Positions 45,294 to 54,812 of a DNA stretch of 64,000 bases are shown in pieces (positions within the stretch are counted from its first letter, which is position 1; the number at the start of each line of letters is the position of its first letter). The notes beneath the pieces were generated by a model. It worked only from the letters and a program-made list of their open reading frames with translations, was not told the origin of the DNA and searched no databases. This stretch comes from Ameyamaea chiangmaiensis (GTDB lineage: Bacteria; Pseudomonadota; Alphaproteobacteria; Acetobacterales; Acetobacteraceae): assembly GCF_025995235.1 (NCBI RefSeq), contig NZ_BAPT01000038.1, positions 1 through 64,000 of the forward strand, read 5' to 3'. The translations under genes and the position numbers were made by a program.

Positions 45294-46664
45294 TCAGCAC
45301 TCCGGAAAATTGACGGCCAGACCACCGAGCGAGGTTTCCTTGTAGCGGTGGTTCATGTCGCGTCCGGTCTCGGCCATGGTGCGGATGACCTGGTCGAGGG
45401 AGACATGGTGCGTGCCGTCGCCATGCATGGCGAGCGAGGCGGCGTTGATGGCCTTGACCGCTCCGAAGGCGTTGCGTTCGATGCAGGGGATCTGCACCAG
45501 GCCGGCCACGGGGTCGCAGGTCATGCCCAGATGGTGTTCCATGCCGATCTCGGCGGCGTTTTCCACGTGCAGCGGGTCGGCGCCCAGTGCGGCGGCGAGC
45601 CCGGCGGCGGCCATGGAGGACGCGACCCCGACTTCGCCCTGACACCCGACCTCGGCGCCGGAAATCGAGGCATTGAGCTTGAAAAGGCCGCCGATAGCGG
45701 CCGCCGTCAGCAGGAAGTCCCGCATGCCCTGACGGGCCGCAACGGGCGAAGCCTGGGGGCAAAAATCCCGATAGTAGCGCAGGACGGCGGGAATGATGCC
45801 CGCCGCGCCATTGGTGGGGGCGGTGACCACGCGTCCGCCCGCCGCGTTCTCCTCGTTCACGGCGATCGCGAACAGGCTGATCCAGTCCATGATCCCGTGG
45901 GGTGATTGGGCGTTGACGGACTCCTGCGCGCGCAGTCGCTGGTGCAGCGCGGCAGCGCGGCGCCGCACTTTCAACCGGCCCGGCAAGGTACCGCCATGGC
46001 TCAGTCCGCGTTCGATGCACGCCATCATCACGTCGATAATCTGGTCGAGATAGGCTTCGGTCTCAGCGCGCGGGCGTAAGGCGCTCTCATTGGCCATGAC
46101 GATGTCGGCAATGCTCAATCCGCTGCGCTTGGTCTGGTCCAGGAGTTGCGCCCCGCTGACGAAATCGAACGGCACGTCGGGCTGCACGTAGCCCGCGCTC
46201 TCGGTCGCATCTTCATGGACGATGAAACCACCCCCGACGGAGCAGAATCGGGCGTGCTCCAGAAGGTGGCCTGCGCTGTCGAGGGCCTCGAACTGCAACG
46301 TATTGGGATGGACAGGCGGTGTCGTCTCGCGGTCGAGAACCAGATCCACCGCCGGGTCGAAAGCAATGCCGTGCCCGTGAATGCTGATATAGCGGCAAGC
46401 GTGCACGTCCGTCACGATGGCGTCGGCCGCGTCCGGATCGACCGTCTGCGGACTTTCGCCGCACAGCCCCAGAATAATAGCCTTGTCCGTAGCGTGCCCC
46501 TGCGCGGTCCAGGCGAGGGAACCATACAGCGTGACCCGTAGCCGGGCGACCCTGTCGGCCTGTGTCAGCGACGCGGCAAAGCGCTGTGCGGCGCGCATGG
46601 GCCCGACCGTGTGGGACGACGACGGACCGATACCGACTTTGAAGAGGTCGAACAGACTGATCAT
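45294..46664 (-). CDS. sdaA: L-serine dehydratase (ammonia-lyase), iron-sulfur type
   Basis: 456 aa, single-chain form. The beta-type N-terminus is clear (MISLFDLFKVGIGPSSSHTVGPMRAAQRF). The alpha-type half shows PTNGAAGIIPAVLRYY, LLTAAAIGGLFKLNASISGAEVGCQGEVGVASSMAAAGL and MEHHLGMTCDPVAGLVQIPCIERNAFGAVKAINAA, with the cysteines that ligate the [4Fe-4S] cluster. It deaminates serine to pyruvate and ammonia. The gene is isolated and reads left. Confidence 0.95.
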   Translation of the reverse strand: MISLFDLFKVGIGPSSSHTVGPMRAAQRFAASLTQADRVARLRVTLYGSLAWTAQGHATDKAIILGLCGESPQTVDPDAADAIVTDVHACRYISIHGHGIAFDPAVDLVLDRETTPPVHPNTLQFEALDSAGHLLEHARFCSVGGGFIVHEDATESAGYVQPDVPFDFVSGAQLLDQTKRSGLSIADIVMANESALRPRAETEAYLDQIIDVMMACIERGLSHGGTLPGRLKVRRRAAALHQRLRAQESVNAQSPHGIMDWISLFAIAVNEENAAGGRVVTAPTNGAAGIIPAVLRYYRDFCPQASPVAARQGMRDFLLTAAAIGGLFKLNASISGAEVGCQGEVGVASSMAAAGLAAALGADPLHVENAAEIGMEHHLGMTCDPVAGLVQIPCIERNAFGAVKAINAASLAMHGDGTHHVSLDQVIRTMAETGRDMNHRYKETSLGGLAVNFPEC

Positions 46665-47229
46665 GCTTCTCTCGGCAAATGGCGCTTGGGAACCTTAGCG
46701 CCGAAAGTACAAAGCGCGAAGCGGTCACCGCATGCCCTAACCTTGGCCCGCGTATGATTTTCGTTGGTGGCGGCCATGCGGCGGATGTCAGTGATGCTCC
46801 GATCTCGCTGGCACCCACGCCGCCGGTGTTCAGGCCGGGCCGCCGGACGTGACGGACAGTCAGGCATCGTTCCGCTGTTCGCGTTACGCCGCGTGGCCTT
46901 ACCGTGTTGTGTGACGGGTCGGGCACAGCGGCATGCGCTCGGGTCAGGAGCGGCTTGCGGCGGTGTATACGGCGAGAGAGCACCGCGTCCCGTGTGTCCG
47001 CCATGGCGTCATGCCGGCGATTATCGTTGGACATAAGGGCCGCCGGCTCGACCTGCGATCGGTGGCCCCAATCCAGGCAGGGATTCGAGTGCTTTTGCGC
47101 AAGGACGCACACCGCACGTCGCGGCTGTGTCCAGCGCGAGACTCGGTCGTCGGTGTATCGGGCCGTTTTGCCGGTCCGACACACCTGGAGGTCATGAGGG
47201 CTGAGCCCTGTTGCCGGGGACGGTGCGTT
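46665..47229. other. Spacer of about 565 bases without a recognisable gene
   Basis: Lies between two leftward genes. It contains the sdaA promoter region and the 3' side of the TonB receptor gene. Open frames here are Arg-rich and overlap on both strands, which fits chance frames. No RNA gene or mobile-element end was recognised. Confidence 0.4.
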
Positions 47230-49614
47230 TTAGAAGCGGTACGAAATGTTCATGTAATAGAATCCGCCGTTGAAGCCGATCTGTTGTCCATAGCGGTCAT
47301 ATTTGGCCTGCCCATAATAGGTGGCGGCATAGGGCACGCGTGTGGGATACGTGTTGAACAGGTTGTTTGCGCCGGCCGTGACGGTCCAGCGGTCGGCGGG
47401 GCTGTATGAGACGGCAAGGTTCGTGATGAAACGGGCATGCGCCGTGTAGGGCGCGAACACACTGGTCGAGTAGGCGTTGGCACCCTGCTGGATCGTCATC
47501 TGGTCGAAGATATGACCGTAGCGCATCTCATGCAGGTTGATGTTCCAGCGTCCCTTCGTCCAGTTGCCGCCGAAAATCAGCACGTTACGCGGTGCATCGG
47601 TGGTCAGGTACGCAATCTGCTGAAGGTTCAGCAAGGAGCGGCCCAACGCGTTGGTTCCGGTATGGCGAATGCTGGTCTCATTCAGGTTCAGGGCAACGTC
47701 GAGGGCAAGCCGGCCGTTTTGTCCGAGGTCGATGCGATAATTGCCCGTGATGTCCACACCGCGTGTGCGGGTGCTCGCCGCGTTGGTCAGATACGAGGCC
47801 GAAATACCGGAGAGGGATACGTTGGTAGGCAGGGAACGACCGTTCGCCTCGAAGGCTGCGACGGCCATCGCGCCGCTATACGTCCCCCCATCCATGATGC
47901 GGTCACGGATGTCGAGCTGGTAGGCATCGACGGCAATATCAAGATTGTGCAGCGGGTGCAGGACGAACCCGGCGGTGACGTTCGTCGAACGTTCGGGTTT
48001 CAGATCATTGGCGCCGAGTAGTTTTGCCCCGGGTGAGCTGGGTGCGAGTTCACCCGTGGCACCTGTGGTCGTGACCGTCGCTGACGTATGGTACTCTTCC
48101 GCAAGCGTCGGTGCACGGATCGAGTTGTTGATGGTGCCGCGAATGCCGAACCATTTCGTGATGTCGTAGCGTGCCGCGACCTTGCCGGCCTCGGTATTGC
48201 CGAAGTCCGTGTAGTGTTCGAAGCGGCCGGCCATATCAACCTGCAACTGTCTGGTCAGGTGCGTCGAGACGTCGCCATAGACGCCGTACACCACGCGCGA
48301 ATGTGTTCCCGCACTTTGCGGCTGCACGCCTGGCACGGCCTGCGAACCACCCAGAGTATAGGACTGGTAGCTTCCGCTGCCGATCGAATAGGTTTCGAAT
48401 CTCTGTTCCGCGCCCAGCGCTACGTTGACCGGGAAAGCCCAGAACGAAGGCCTGAAGCTGCGCTTGAGGTCGAAATCGTTTGTCAGCTGCGTGGAGGCGG
48501 AGTCCGTGAGGTGAAAGCTGGTGTCGGTGGCGCCGGTTGCCGCGTAGATACCGGTATTCGCCGACTGCTGCATGCCGATATTGGTGCGATCGCCGCCGTA
48601 GGTGCTGCTCAGGTCCCAGTTCCAGCCTAGAAAGTTTCCGCCTCGCAAGCCCAGGGTTGCCGCATAGTCGTTTTCGGTGATGCCAAGGATGGGAGAGAAG
48701 CCGTTTGGATAGACTGTGGGCAGCGTGGACGGCAGACGATAGATCTGGAACGTGCTGGCGTTGCGGTGTGCGTAGGTCAGCGTCGTATACGCCTCGATCC
48801 CCGAGGTGACGTGGTAGCCCGCATTGATCGCGGCGGAAATCCGGTCGCTGAGGGGATCGCCGATCCAGTGGCTGTCCAGCAGGCCCGTGCGTGTGTCCAC
48901 ACCCGTGCGATCGGTACGCTCACGATGCTGATAGCTCAGTCCGGCATGCAACCAGCCCCGGCTTCCTAGCGCGAAGCCGTGGTCGATGTTCAGGTTCTCG
49001 GTAAAGCCGTCACCGGCACTGTACGCTCCGGCCTCGTTCGACAGGGTGCCGCCATGATCGTCGCTTTTCAGGATGATGTTGACGACGCCCGCCACCGCAT
49101 CCGAGCCGTACTGCGCTGATGCGCCGTCGCGCAGCACTTCGATATGGTCGATCATCGACATCGGGATCATATCGATGTCGACCGGCGTCGACCCGCGGAA
49201 GGGGCCTGCATCGGTCTGGATGTTGGTGGTGGTGTGACGGCGCTTGCCGTTCACCAGGATCAGCGTCTGGTTCGGGCTTAGTCCACGCAGGTTGATCGAA
49301 TCCGTCAGCGCGCCGACGGTCGTGCCCTGCGTCTGATGATTGACGGACGGCAGCAACTGCATCAGGGCGTCGCGCACGTTCGTCTGCCCGGTGCGGGCCA
49401 GTTCCCGGGCGGAAATGACATCAATGGGGTTAAGGCTTTCGCGCGCCTTTTTCCCGGTCTCGCGGGTGCCGGTCACGATCACGGCTTCGCCGGCGCTGTT
49501 CTCATAGGCCGTTTTCGCGACCGACTGCGTACTTTGCGCGTGTACCGTTGCGGCAGGAAGGACGCAGAGGGCGGTAAACGCCAGGAGGACGAAACGTTTG
49601 GATGCCGTAATCAT
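47230..49614 (-). CDS. TonB-dependent outer-membrane receptor
   Basis: 794 aa with a signal peptide (FVLLAFTALCVLPAATVHAQ). After a TonB-box-like segment (EAVIVTGTR), the plug domain contains RDALMQLLPSVNHQTQ, INLRGLSPNQTLILVNGKRRH and IDHIEVLRDGASAQYGSDAVAGVVNIILK. The beta-barrel ends GGFYYMNISYRF with the terminal aromatic residue. It imports a ligand with TonB energy; the substrate cannot be read from the sequence. The hydantoin-racemase-like gene lies 219 bases upstream on the same strand. It may therefore serve the adjacent catabolic cluster, though an AT-rich upstream stretch could be its own promoter. Confidence 0.93.
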   Translation of the reverse strand: MITASKRFVLLAFTALCVLPAATVHAQSTQSVAKTAYENSAGEAVIVTGTRETGKKARESLNPIDVISARELARTGQTNVRDALMQLLPSVNHQTQGTTVGALTDSINLRGLSPNQTLILVNGKRRHTTTNIQTDAGPFRGSTPVDIDMIPMSMIDHIEVLRDGASAQYGSDAVAGVVNIILKSDDHGGTLSNEAGAYSAGDGFTENLNIDHGFALGSRGWLHAGLSYQHRERTDRTGVDTRTGLLDSHWIGDPLSDRISAAINAGYHVTSGIEAYTTLTYAHRNASTFQIYRLPSTLPTVYPNGFSPILGITENDYAATLGLRGGNFLGWNWDLSSTYGGDRTNIGMQQSANTGIYAATGATDTSFHLTDSASTQLTNDFDLKRSFRPSFWAFPVNVALGAEQRFETYSIGSGSYQSYTLGGSQAVPGVQPQSAGTHSRVVYGVYGDVSTHLTRQLQVDMAGRFEHYTDFGNTEAGKVAARYDITKWFGIRGTINNSIRAPTLAEEYHTSATVTTTGATGELAPSSPGAKLLGANDLKPERSTNVTAGFVLHPLHNLDIAVDAYQLDIRDRIMDGGTYSGAMAVAAFEANGRSLPTNVSLSGISASYLTNAASTRTRGVDITGNYRIDLGQNGRLALDVALNLNETSIRHTGTNALGRSLLNLQQIAYLTTDAPRNVLIFGGNWTKGRWNINLHEMRYGHIFDQMTIQQGANAYSTSVFAPYTAHARFITNLAVSYSPADRWTVTAGANNLFNTYPTRVPYAATYYGQAKYDRYGQQIGFNGGFYYMNISYRF

Positions 49615-49798
49615 GACGAAATAACTACCCTACCAGGTAAAATATGTCTCGTGAGATATCAGAAAGAATACCATTAAAAATATCAATTAGTTCGATGCCG
49701 CAACGCTGCCCTCGAATCTGCCCGACCATGTCGGGAATGATCAATTATATCCTTGCATTTCATGTACTTAGAGATGAATGTGATAAATATGATACAGG
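49615..49798 (-). promoter_or_regulatory. AT-rich upstream region of the TonB receptor gene
   Basis: About 180 bases much richer in A and T than the rest of the window, with several TATAAT-like stretches and the inverted repeat TCTC-GT-GAGA at about 49647-49656. It probably holds the receptor promoter and control sites. No Fur box matched convincingly. Confidence 0.4.
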
Positions 49799-49819
49799 CC
49801 GACGTTTTTTATCGGTCGG
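49799..49819. terminator. Possible hairpin after the racemase-like gene
   Basis: CCGAC pairs with GTCGG around an 11-base T-rich loop, 14 bases past the leftward racemase stop. The stem is short and no T-run follows it on the transcribed strand, so termination is doubtful. Confidence 0.25.
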
Positions 49820-49833
49820 GATCATGCACCCTT

Positions 49834-50481
49834 TCAGATGCGCATCAGGAGTTCCGTCGCGGCCTGCGCGATCGATGCCATGACCGGGTCGATCACGGGC
49901 ATGCCCAGTTCGGCCTGCAACGGCAGGCGATAGCGCCCGAGCCCCGCGCAACCCAGGATGACGACCTCGGCACCGTCGACGTCGCGCAACATGCGACCAA
50001 CCGAGACCAGTCGGTCCAGCACGCCACCGCCCGCGAGCTCCGCGACGCCAAGGTCCAGCGGCCTGTCGCCCGCCATAAATGACGCGATCCCGAGCTGATG
50101 CAGATGAGTGCGATGACGCACGACGGAGGCTTCGACGATCGACAGGACGCCGAAGCGACGGGTCTGCGTCATGGCGTATCGATAGGCGGCCTCCGCGATG
50201 CCAATGATCGGCCGGCCTTGGGTCTCGCGCAAGGATGACACGCCGGGATCGGAAAAACATCCAATGACGAAAGCATCGGCGACCGCGTGCCCGACAATGT
50301 CACTCATCTGGGAGGCAACCGCGTGCACGTGGGCGTCCGTCTCGATACCCGGCGGCCCACCCTGATTGGTGATCCAGTCAAGGGTATAGGGAAGCGCGCG
50401 CGCCATTGCCGATACGCTCTCCCGCATCGAGGCCGTGACGTCGGCGGACGAGTTCGGATTGATGACAACTATCTTGGGCAT
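49834..50481 (-). CDS. Hydantoin/Asp-Glu racemase family protein
   Basis: 215 aa from ATG 50481, where the family sequence begins (MPKIVVINPNSSADVTASM). The two active-site cysteines of this racemase family are present: Cys75 in VIGCFSDPG and Cys178 in VILGCAGLG. Hydantoin racemases open with the same INPNSS pattern and interconvert 5-substituted hydantoin enantiomers. Asp/Glu racemases and maleate isomerases are relatives, so the substrate is not certain. The gene is divergent from the GntR gene of the right-hand cluster, which also encodes a cyclic amidohydrolase and a carbamoylase-like enzyme, favouring the hydantoin reading. Confidence 0.8.
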   Translation of the reverse strand: MPKIVVINPNSSADVTASMRESVSAMARALPYTLDWITNQGGPPGIETDAHVHAVASQMSDIVGHAVADAFVIGCFSDPGVSSLRETQGRPIIGIAEAAYRYAMTQTRRFGVLSIVEASVVRHRTHLHQLGIASFMAGDRPLDLGVAELAGGGVLDRLVSVGRMLRDVDGAEVVILGCAGLGRYRLPLQAELGMPVIDPVMASIAQAATELLMRI

Positions 50482-50548
50482 GTCACTCACAACGTACTCC
50501 GGCGCAAAGCCTGTTTCGCATGCGGGCGGTATACGCATGAACGGCATT

Positions 50549-50568
50549 GATATACCAGTGGGAATATC
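50549..50568. promoter_or_regulatory. Imperfect palindrome in the gntR/racemase divergent region
   Basis: GATATACCAGTGGGAATATC has near-perfect 8-base arms (GATATACC and GGAATATC, one mismatch) around AGTG. It lies 68 bases from the racemase start and 57 from the gntR start, a good position for the GntR operator controlling both directions. It shares ATAT-ACC and GAATAT elements with the AT-rich site before the binding-protein gene at 60487. Confidence 0.45.
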
Positions 50569-50624
50569 TTATGATACGTTTCTGCTGCAGGATAACGGTT
50601 CTATAGTCCAGGGACCGTATCCTG

Positions 50625-51347
50625 ATGAAAGGCTGGACGTTGACCAAGATCGCTTTAAGCCCGTTGCCCCGCATAGGGCCACGCCGCGAGCCCTCGCTTA
50701 CGGATCAGGCCTACGCAACGTTGCGCCGGGAAATCATCACCTGTCAGCTTCCGCCGGACAGCGACGTGTCCGAACTGGAACTCGCCGAACGGCTGGGTAC
50801 CAGCAAGACCCCTATTCGGGAGGCCCTCGCACGGCTGTCCATGGACGGGTTTCTGGATATCTTTCCGCGGCGCGGGTATCGCATCCGTCCGGTCACGATC
50901 AAGGACATCAACGATCTCTTCGCCGTTCGATCGGTTCTGGAGCAGACGGCGGCATCGCTGGCCGCGCGGAACATGACCGAAGAGGACCTCGATCTTCTGG
51001 GTCAACTGGCCCGGGCGTCCTACAGTGTGACTGAAGAAAACAGCATCGATTATTTCATTGACGCCAATCGCCGGTTTCATATCGCGATTGCCCATGGCTC
51101 CAGAAATCCACGGTTGAGTGCGTTGATCGTCAGCCATCTGGAGGAAAGCGAGCGCTTTTTCTATATCGGCGCGCGCCAACGCGACATCAATATGGAAACC
51201 AATCAGGAGCATGTGCAGATCGTGGACATCCTGCGCGGTCGCGATCCCGATGTCGCCGGAAAGACCATGGCCCGACATATCGAGAGCACCCGAGCCGGCC
51301 TGACGGCGTCCATTCTCAACGACCATTCCTCATCCGTGACACTCTGA
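50625..51347 (+). CDS. GntR-family regulator (FadR/FCD subfamily)
   Basis: 240 aa. The N-terminal winged helix-turn-helix has SLTDQAYATLRREIITCQLPPDSDVSELELAERLGTSKTPIREALARLSMDGFLDIFPRRGYRIRPV. The all-helical FCD ligand domain follows (FAVRSVLEQTAASLAARNM, IDANRRFHIAIAHGSRNPRL), with Asp and His residues of the usual metal-binding set. Such regulators sense small carboxylates or amino-acid-like compounds and usually repress the adjacent operon. Here they would cover the racemase and the long rightward cluster. The start is uncertain: ATG 50625 is used, and TTG 50640 has AAAGG nearby. Confidence 0.88.
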   Translation: MKGWTLTKIALSPLPRIGPRREPSLTDQAYATLRREIITCQLPPDSDVSELELAERLGTSKTPIREALARLSMDGFLDIFPRRGYRIRPVTIKDINDLFAVRSVLEQTAASLAARNMTEEDLDLLGQLARASYSVTEENSIDYFIDANRRFHIAIAHGSRNPRLSALIVSHLEESERFFYIGARQRDINMETNQEHVQIVDILRGRDPDVAGKTMARHIESTRAGLTASILNDHSSSVTL

Positions 51348-51365
51348 CTGTAGTCTGGGACCGCC

Positions 51366-52226
51366 ATGCCTGCCGATCGCCGTGAAGACGTTCTGATTTC
51401 TGCCTCTGCGCTGGCTGGGCTGCTGGCATCGGACCAGGCGCCGTCCGTACTGGCGATCAGGTCGCCCGATACCGTCTGTCCGCGCCCGTTTCAGGCAGCC
51501 CCCCGTATCCCCGGCGCGCAGGATGCCGAAATGACGGTGGATTTCGCCAGCCCAAGCCATCCCCGCGATGGCGCGCGCCCATTGCCGGACGTTGCAGCAC
51601 TGCAGGAGACGGTGCGCCGGCTCGGGTTGCGGAAAAATCGTGCTATCGTCGTCTACGATCATGACGGCAACCTGATGGCCGCGCGTGCGTGGTGGGTGCT
51701 GCGCTGGGCGGGTTTCACGCGTGTCGTGATGCTGGATGGTGGCTTTGAGGCCTGGGCGTCTGCGGGCTGTGCTGTGGTCACGGAGGCGTCCCCGCCACCG
51801 GTTCCAAGCGATGTCGCCATACAGCCGGGCGGGATGCCCGAACTCGACGCGGACTCGGCGGCACGGCTGGCGCGGAGCGGGGTGTTGCTGGACACGCGCA
51901 TCGCCCCGAACTATCGCGGCGGCGATGTGCCGCCGGGGACGCCAGCGCGCGGTCATATTCCTGGTGCGATCAACGTCCCGGCCCCTGATACTCTGACGCC
52001 GGACGGCCATTTCGCCGATCTCGCGACCCTTCGATCGCTCTATGCCGCGACCGGTGCGGATGGCAACCGACCGGTGGGCGTCTACTGCGGGGCTGGCGTG
52101 TCGGCAGCCCACACGGTCGCGGCGCTGATGATGCTGGGGATCGACGCGCCCATGTATCCCGGATCGTGGTCGGCCTGGAGCGCCGACCCGTCGCGCCCGG
52201 TGGCCACCGGCCCCGAGCCCGGCTGA
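51366..52226 (+). CDS. Sulfurtransferase with two rhodanese domains
   Basis: 286 aa, tandem rhodanese architecture of thiosulfate/3-mercaptopyruvate sulfurtransferases. The N-terminal, inactive-type domain ends around AIVVYDHDGNLMAARAWWVLRWAGFTRVVMLDGGFEAWASAG. The C-terminal domain has LLDTRIAPNYRGG, GHIPGAINVP and the active-site loop YCGAGVSAAHTVAALMMLGI, with the catalytic Cys. It transfers sulfane sulfur to cyanide or a thiol acceptor. It starts 18 bases after gntR and precedes a hydrolase cluster that includes a C-S lyase, suggesting a sulfur-containing substrate. Confidence 0.88.
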   Translation: MPADRREDVLISASALAGLLASDQAPSVLAIRSPDTVCPRPFQAAPRIPGAQDAEMTVDFASPSHPRDGARPLPDVAALQETVRRLGLRKNRAIVVYDHDGNLMAARAWWVLRWAGFTRVVMLDGGFEAWASAGCAVVTEASPPPVPSDVAIQPGGMPELDADSAARLARSGVLLDTRIAPNYRGGDVPPGTPARGHIPGAINVPAPDTLTPDGHFADLATLRSLYAATGADGNRPVGVYCGAGVSAAHTVAALMMLGIDAPMYPGSWSAWSADPSRPVATGPEPG

Positions 52227-52275
52227 CGGGTCGCGAGTCATCATGATCTTACCAGCCTGAAACGGAAAAAACGTT

Positions 52276-53634
52276 ATGGATCGCATTATCCTGGGGCGCA
52301 TCGTAACGCCGTCGGACATTATAGAAAATGGTTGGATCGGGATCCGCGATGGGGTGATCGCCGCCATCGGGCAGGGGCCGGCCCCTTCGGCGCTTGATGT
52401 CGTCGATGCCACCGGCAGCTATGTCATGCCCGGTGTCGTGGACGGGCAGACACATGCCGGCAGCTATGCTGGGCTGGCGGGTCTTGAATCAACGACGCGT
52501 TCGGCCATCGCGGGCGGCGTCACCACTATTGTCGACATGCCCTATGACAATCCGGAGCCCCTGAGCACGGTCGAGCGCCTGCGGGAGAAAGTGGCGGCGA
52601 TTGAGACGCTGGCACATTGCGATGTGGCATTGTACGGCACGGTCATGCCGGGACAGGGGACGGCCGACATGGCGCCCCTGATCGACGGTGGCGTGGTTGC
52701 GTTCAAGATTTCGTCTTTTGAAAGCAGCCCTACGCGTTTTCCGCGCATTGCCGCTGACCAGACGAGCGACATTCTGGCAGCACTTGCCGAAACCGACATT
52801 CCGCTCGGCCTGCACAACGAAGATCAGGAGATGGTTCGGTCGGGGATCGCCGCGGCGCGGGCTGCGGGTCGGGACGGGATAGAGGCCCATTCGGACAGCC
52901 GCCCGATCGCCGCTGAGATGACTGCATCGGCTGCTTTTTTCGAACTTGGGGCAGCACACGGCGCGCACGCGCACATCGTGCATTTTACGACAGCACGAGG
53001 CATGGAGTTGGCGGATCAGTATCAGGCGCTCGGCTATCGCGCGACGGGTGAGACCTGCGTTCACTATCTGGTTCTCGATCCGCAGGAGCACGGACCGGCG
53101 CTGGGCGCGCGCATGAAGGTGAACCCGCCCATTCGTCCCGGGGCTCGAGATGGTCTGTGGAATGAAATCCTGCACGAGCGCGTGGCCTTCGTCAGTTCCG
53201 ATCATTCGAGTTGGCCGATCGACAACAAGTTCACGCCCTCGATCTTCGACGCCGGCGCGGGCGTTCCCGGACTCGAAACACTGCTGCCCGCGTTTTTTAC
53301 CGAGGCCGAGCGACGCGGTTATGACGCGCCCGCGCTGACGGCGGCGCAGTTGAGCGAGCGTCCGGCGAAGTTTTTCGGTCTGTGGCCGCAAAAAGGTGGT
53401 TTGTGCGTCGGGGCGGACGCCGATATCGCGATCTTTACGCCGGGCGAGCACGTCTGGGACAGCGCGGCGGCGCATGACGACCTGAAATGGAGCCCGTTCG
53501 ATGGGCACCGTTTCACCGGGCGTGTCTCGCGCACGTATTTGCGCGGAGAAACGGCATGGGACGGCAGCGACGTCGTTAACAGGCCGGGGGCAGGTGAATA
53601 CGTCCGGCGCGGCCTGTGGCACTGGTTCGCCTGA
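52276..53634 (+). CDS. Cyclic amidohydrolase (allantoinase/hydantoinase-like)
   Basis: 452 aa, dihydroorotase/allantoinase superfamily. Metal-site residues seen are Lys144 (VAFKISS, the carboxylated lysine), His180 (LGLHNED), His236 (HIVHFTT) and Asp309 (SSDHSSW). The usual first HxH pair is changed: MPGVVDGQTHAG has Gln58 in place of the first His, keeping His60. The enzyme should hydrolyse a cyclic amide such as a hydantoin, ureide or dihydropyrimidine, giving an N-carbamoyl product for the M20 enzyme encoded downstream. It may be mononuclear or have shifted chemistry because of the Gln. It lies 49 bases after the sulfurtransferase gene. Confidence 0.82.
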   Translation: MDRIILGRIVTPSDIIENGWIGIRDGVIAAIGQGPAPSALDVVDATGSYVMPGVVDGQTHAGSYAGLAGLESTTRSAIAGGVTTIVDMPYDNPEPLSTVERLREKVAAIETLAHCDVALYGTVMPGQGTADMAPLIDGGVVAFKISSFESSPTRFPRIAADQTSDILAALAETDIPLGLHNEDQEMVRSGIAAARAAGRDGIEAHSDSRPIAAEMTASAAFFELGAAHGAHAHIVHFTTARGMELADQYQALGYRATGETCVHYLVLDPQEHGPALGARMKVNPPIRPGARDGLWNEILHERVAFVSSDHSSWPIDNKFTPSIFDAGAGVPGLETLLPAFFTEAERRGYDAPALTAAQLSERPAKFFGLWPQKGGLCVGADADIAIFTPGEHVWDSAAAHDDLKWSPFDGHRFTGRVSRTYLRGETAWDGSDVVNRPGAGEYVRRGLWHWFA

Positions 53635-53657
53635 AGACGAAACGGAGGGCGAACCCG

Positions 53658-54812
53658 ATGACATTCGATTTCGACGCGACCATCGATCGCCGTGGGACCG
53701 GCAGCAACAAATGGACGCGCTATCCCGCTGATATCCTGCCCATGTGGGTGGCGGATACCGATTTCGCCGTCGCGCCAGCGATTGTCGATGCCGTCCGCAG
53801 ACGCGCCGAACACCCGGTTTTCGGCTACGCCGTCGCGCAGGACAGTCTGCGCGCGCAGATCGTCACGGAACTGCGCGCCCGTTTCGACTGGGTGATCAGT
53901 CCGGCCGATATCGTTCTGCTGCCGGGGGTGGAACCGGGCTTCAACATGGCGATGAAGGCGTTTCTACGCCCGGGCGATTCGATCGCGGTCCAGACGCCGA
54001 TATACCGCCCGATCCTGCGCGCGCCGGGCCACTGGGGGCTTACGCGGCGTGATATTCGCCTCGATCCGGGTGCGTCGGGGGACTGGGCACTCGATCTTGC
54101 GCAGTTCGAGACGCAGATGGCCGGTGCGGGGGCGTTCCTGCTGTGTAATCCGCATAACCCGTCCGGAAAAGTCTATTCCCGGACGGAGCTTCTGGGGATT
54201 GCCGACATCTGCGCACGACACGATGCGTTGATCATCTCGGATGAAATCCATGGCGATCTGGTGTTCGACGGCCGAGTTCACACGCCGATCGCCAGCCTGT
54301 CCCCCGATATCGCGCGGCGAACCATCACCCTGATGGCGGCGAGCAAGACGTATAATATTGCGGGTCTGAAAACCGCTTTTGCCATCATCACCGATCCTGA
54401 CATCCGTGTACGGTTCGAGGCGCATCGCCTTGGCATGGTCGACAGCGTCAACCTGTTCGGCCTGGTGGCGACCGAAGCGGCGTTGGCGGGCGGCGCCGAG
54501 TGGCGCGACGCGCAGCTTGCCTATCTGCAGGCCAATCGCGACGTTCTGGTCGAGACGATCCGCGCGACCATGCCCGGCATCACGCTGCATGCGCCGCAGG
54601 CGACATTCCTCGCATGGCTCGACTGTTCCGCACTTGAACTGGGCGAGGAGCCGCACGCCTTTTTTCTGCGCCATGCCAAGGTCGCACTCAGCGCCGGGAA
54701 CGAATTTCATGAGACTGAAACGAAGGATTTCGTCCGCCTGAATTTCGGCTGCACGCGGGCGACCCTGCTTGAGGGGCTGGACCGCATGCGGCAAAGCCTC
54801 CAGCGCCGCTGA
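53658..54812 (+). CDS. MalY/PatB-type pyridoxal-phosphate C-S lyase (aminotransferase fold)
   Basis: 384 aa from ATG 53658 (GGAGGG upstream). Fold type I landmarks are NPHNPSGKVYSRTEL, ISDEIHGDLVF and the Schiff-base lysine in AASKTYNIAGLKTAF. The opening FDATIDRRGTGSNKWTRYP and MWVADTDF are typical of the MalY/PatB cystathionine beta-lyase branch. The branch cleaves cysteine-type C-S bonds to a thiol, pyruvate and ammonia. Its stop overlaps the next ATPase gene by one base (TGATG). A plain aminotransferase activity cannot be excluded. Confidence 0.88.
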   Translation: MTFDFDATIDRRGTGSNKWTRYPADILPMWVADTDFAVAPAIVDAVRRRAEHPVFGYAVAQDSLRAQIVTELRARFDWVISPADIVLLPGVEPGFNMAMKAFLRPGDSIAVQTPIYRPILRAPGHWGLTRRDIRLDPGASGDWALDLAQFETQMAGAGAFLLCNPHNPSGKVYSRTELLGIADICARHDALIISDEIHGDLVFDGRVHTPIASLSPDIARRTITLMAASKTYNIAGLKTAFAIITDPDIRVRFEAHRLGMVDSVNLFGLVATEAALAGGAEWRDAQLAYLQANRDVLVETIRATMPGITLHAPQATFLAWLDCSALELGEEPHAFFLRHAKVALSAGNEFHETETKDFVRLNFGCTRATLLEGLDRMRQSLQRR

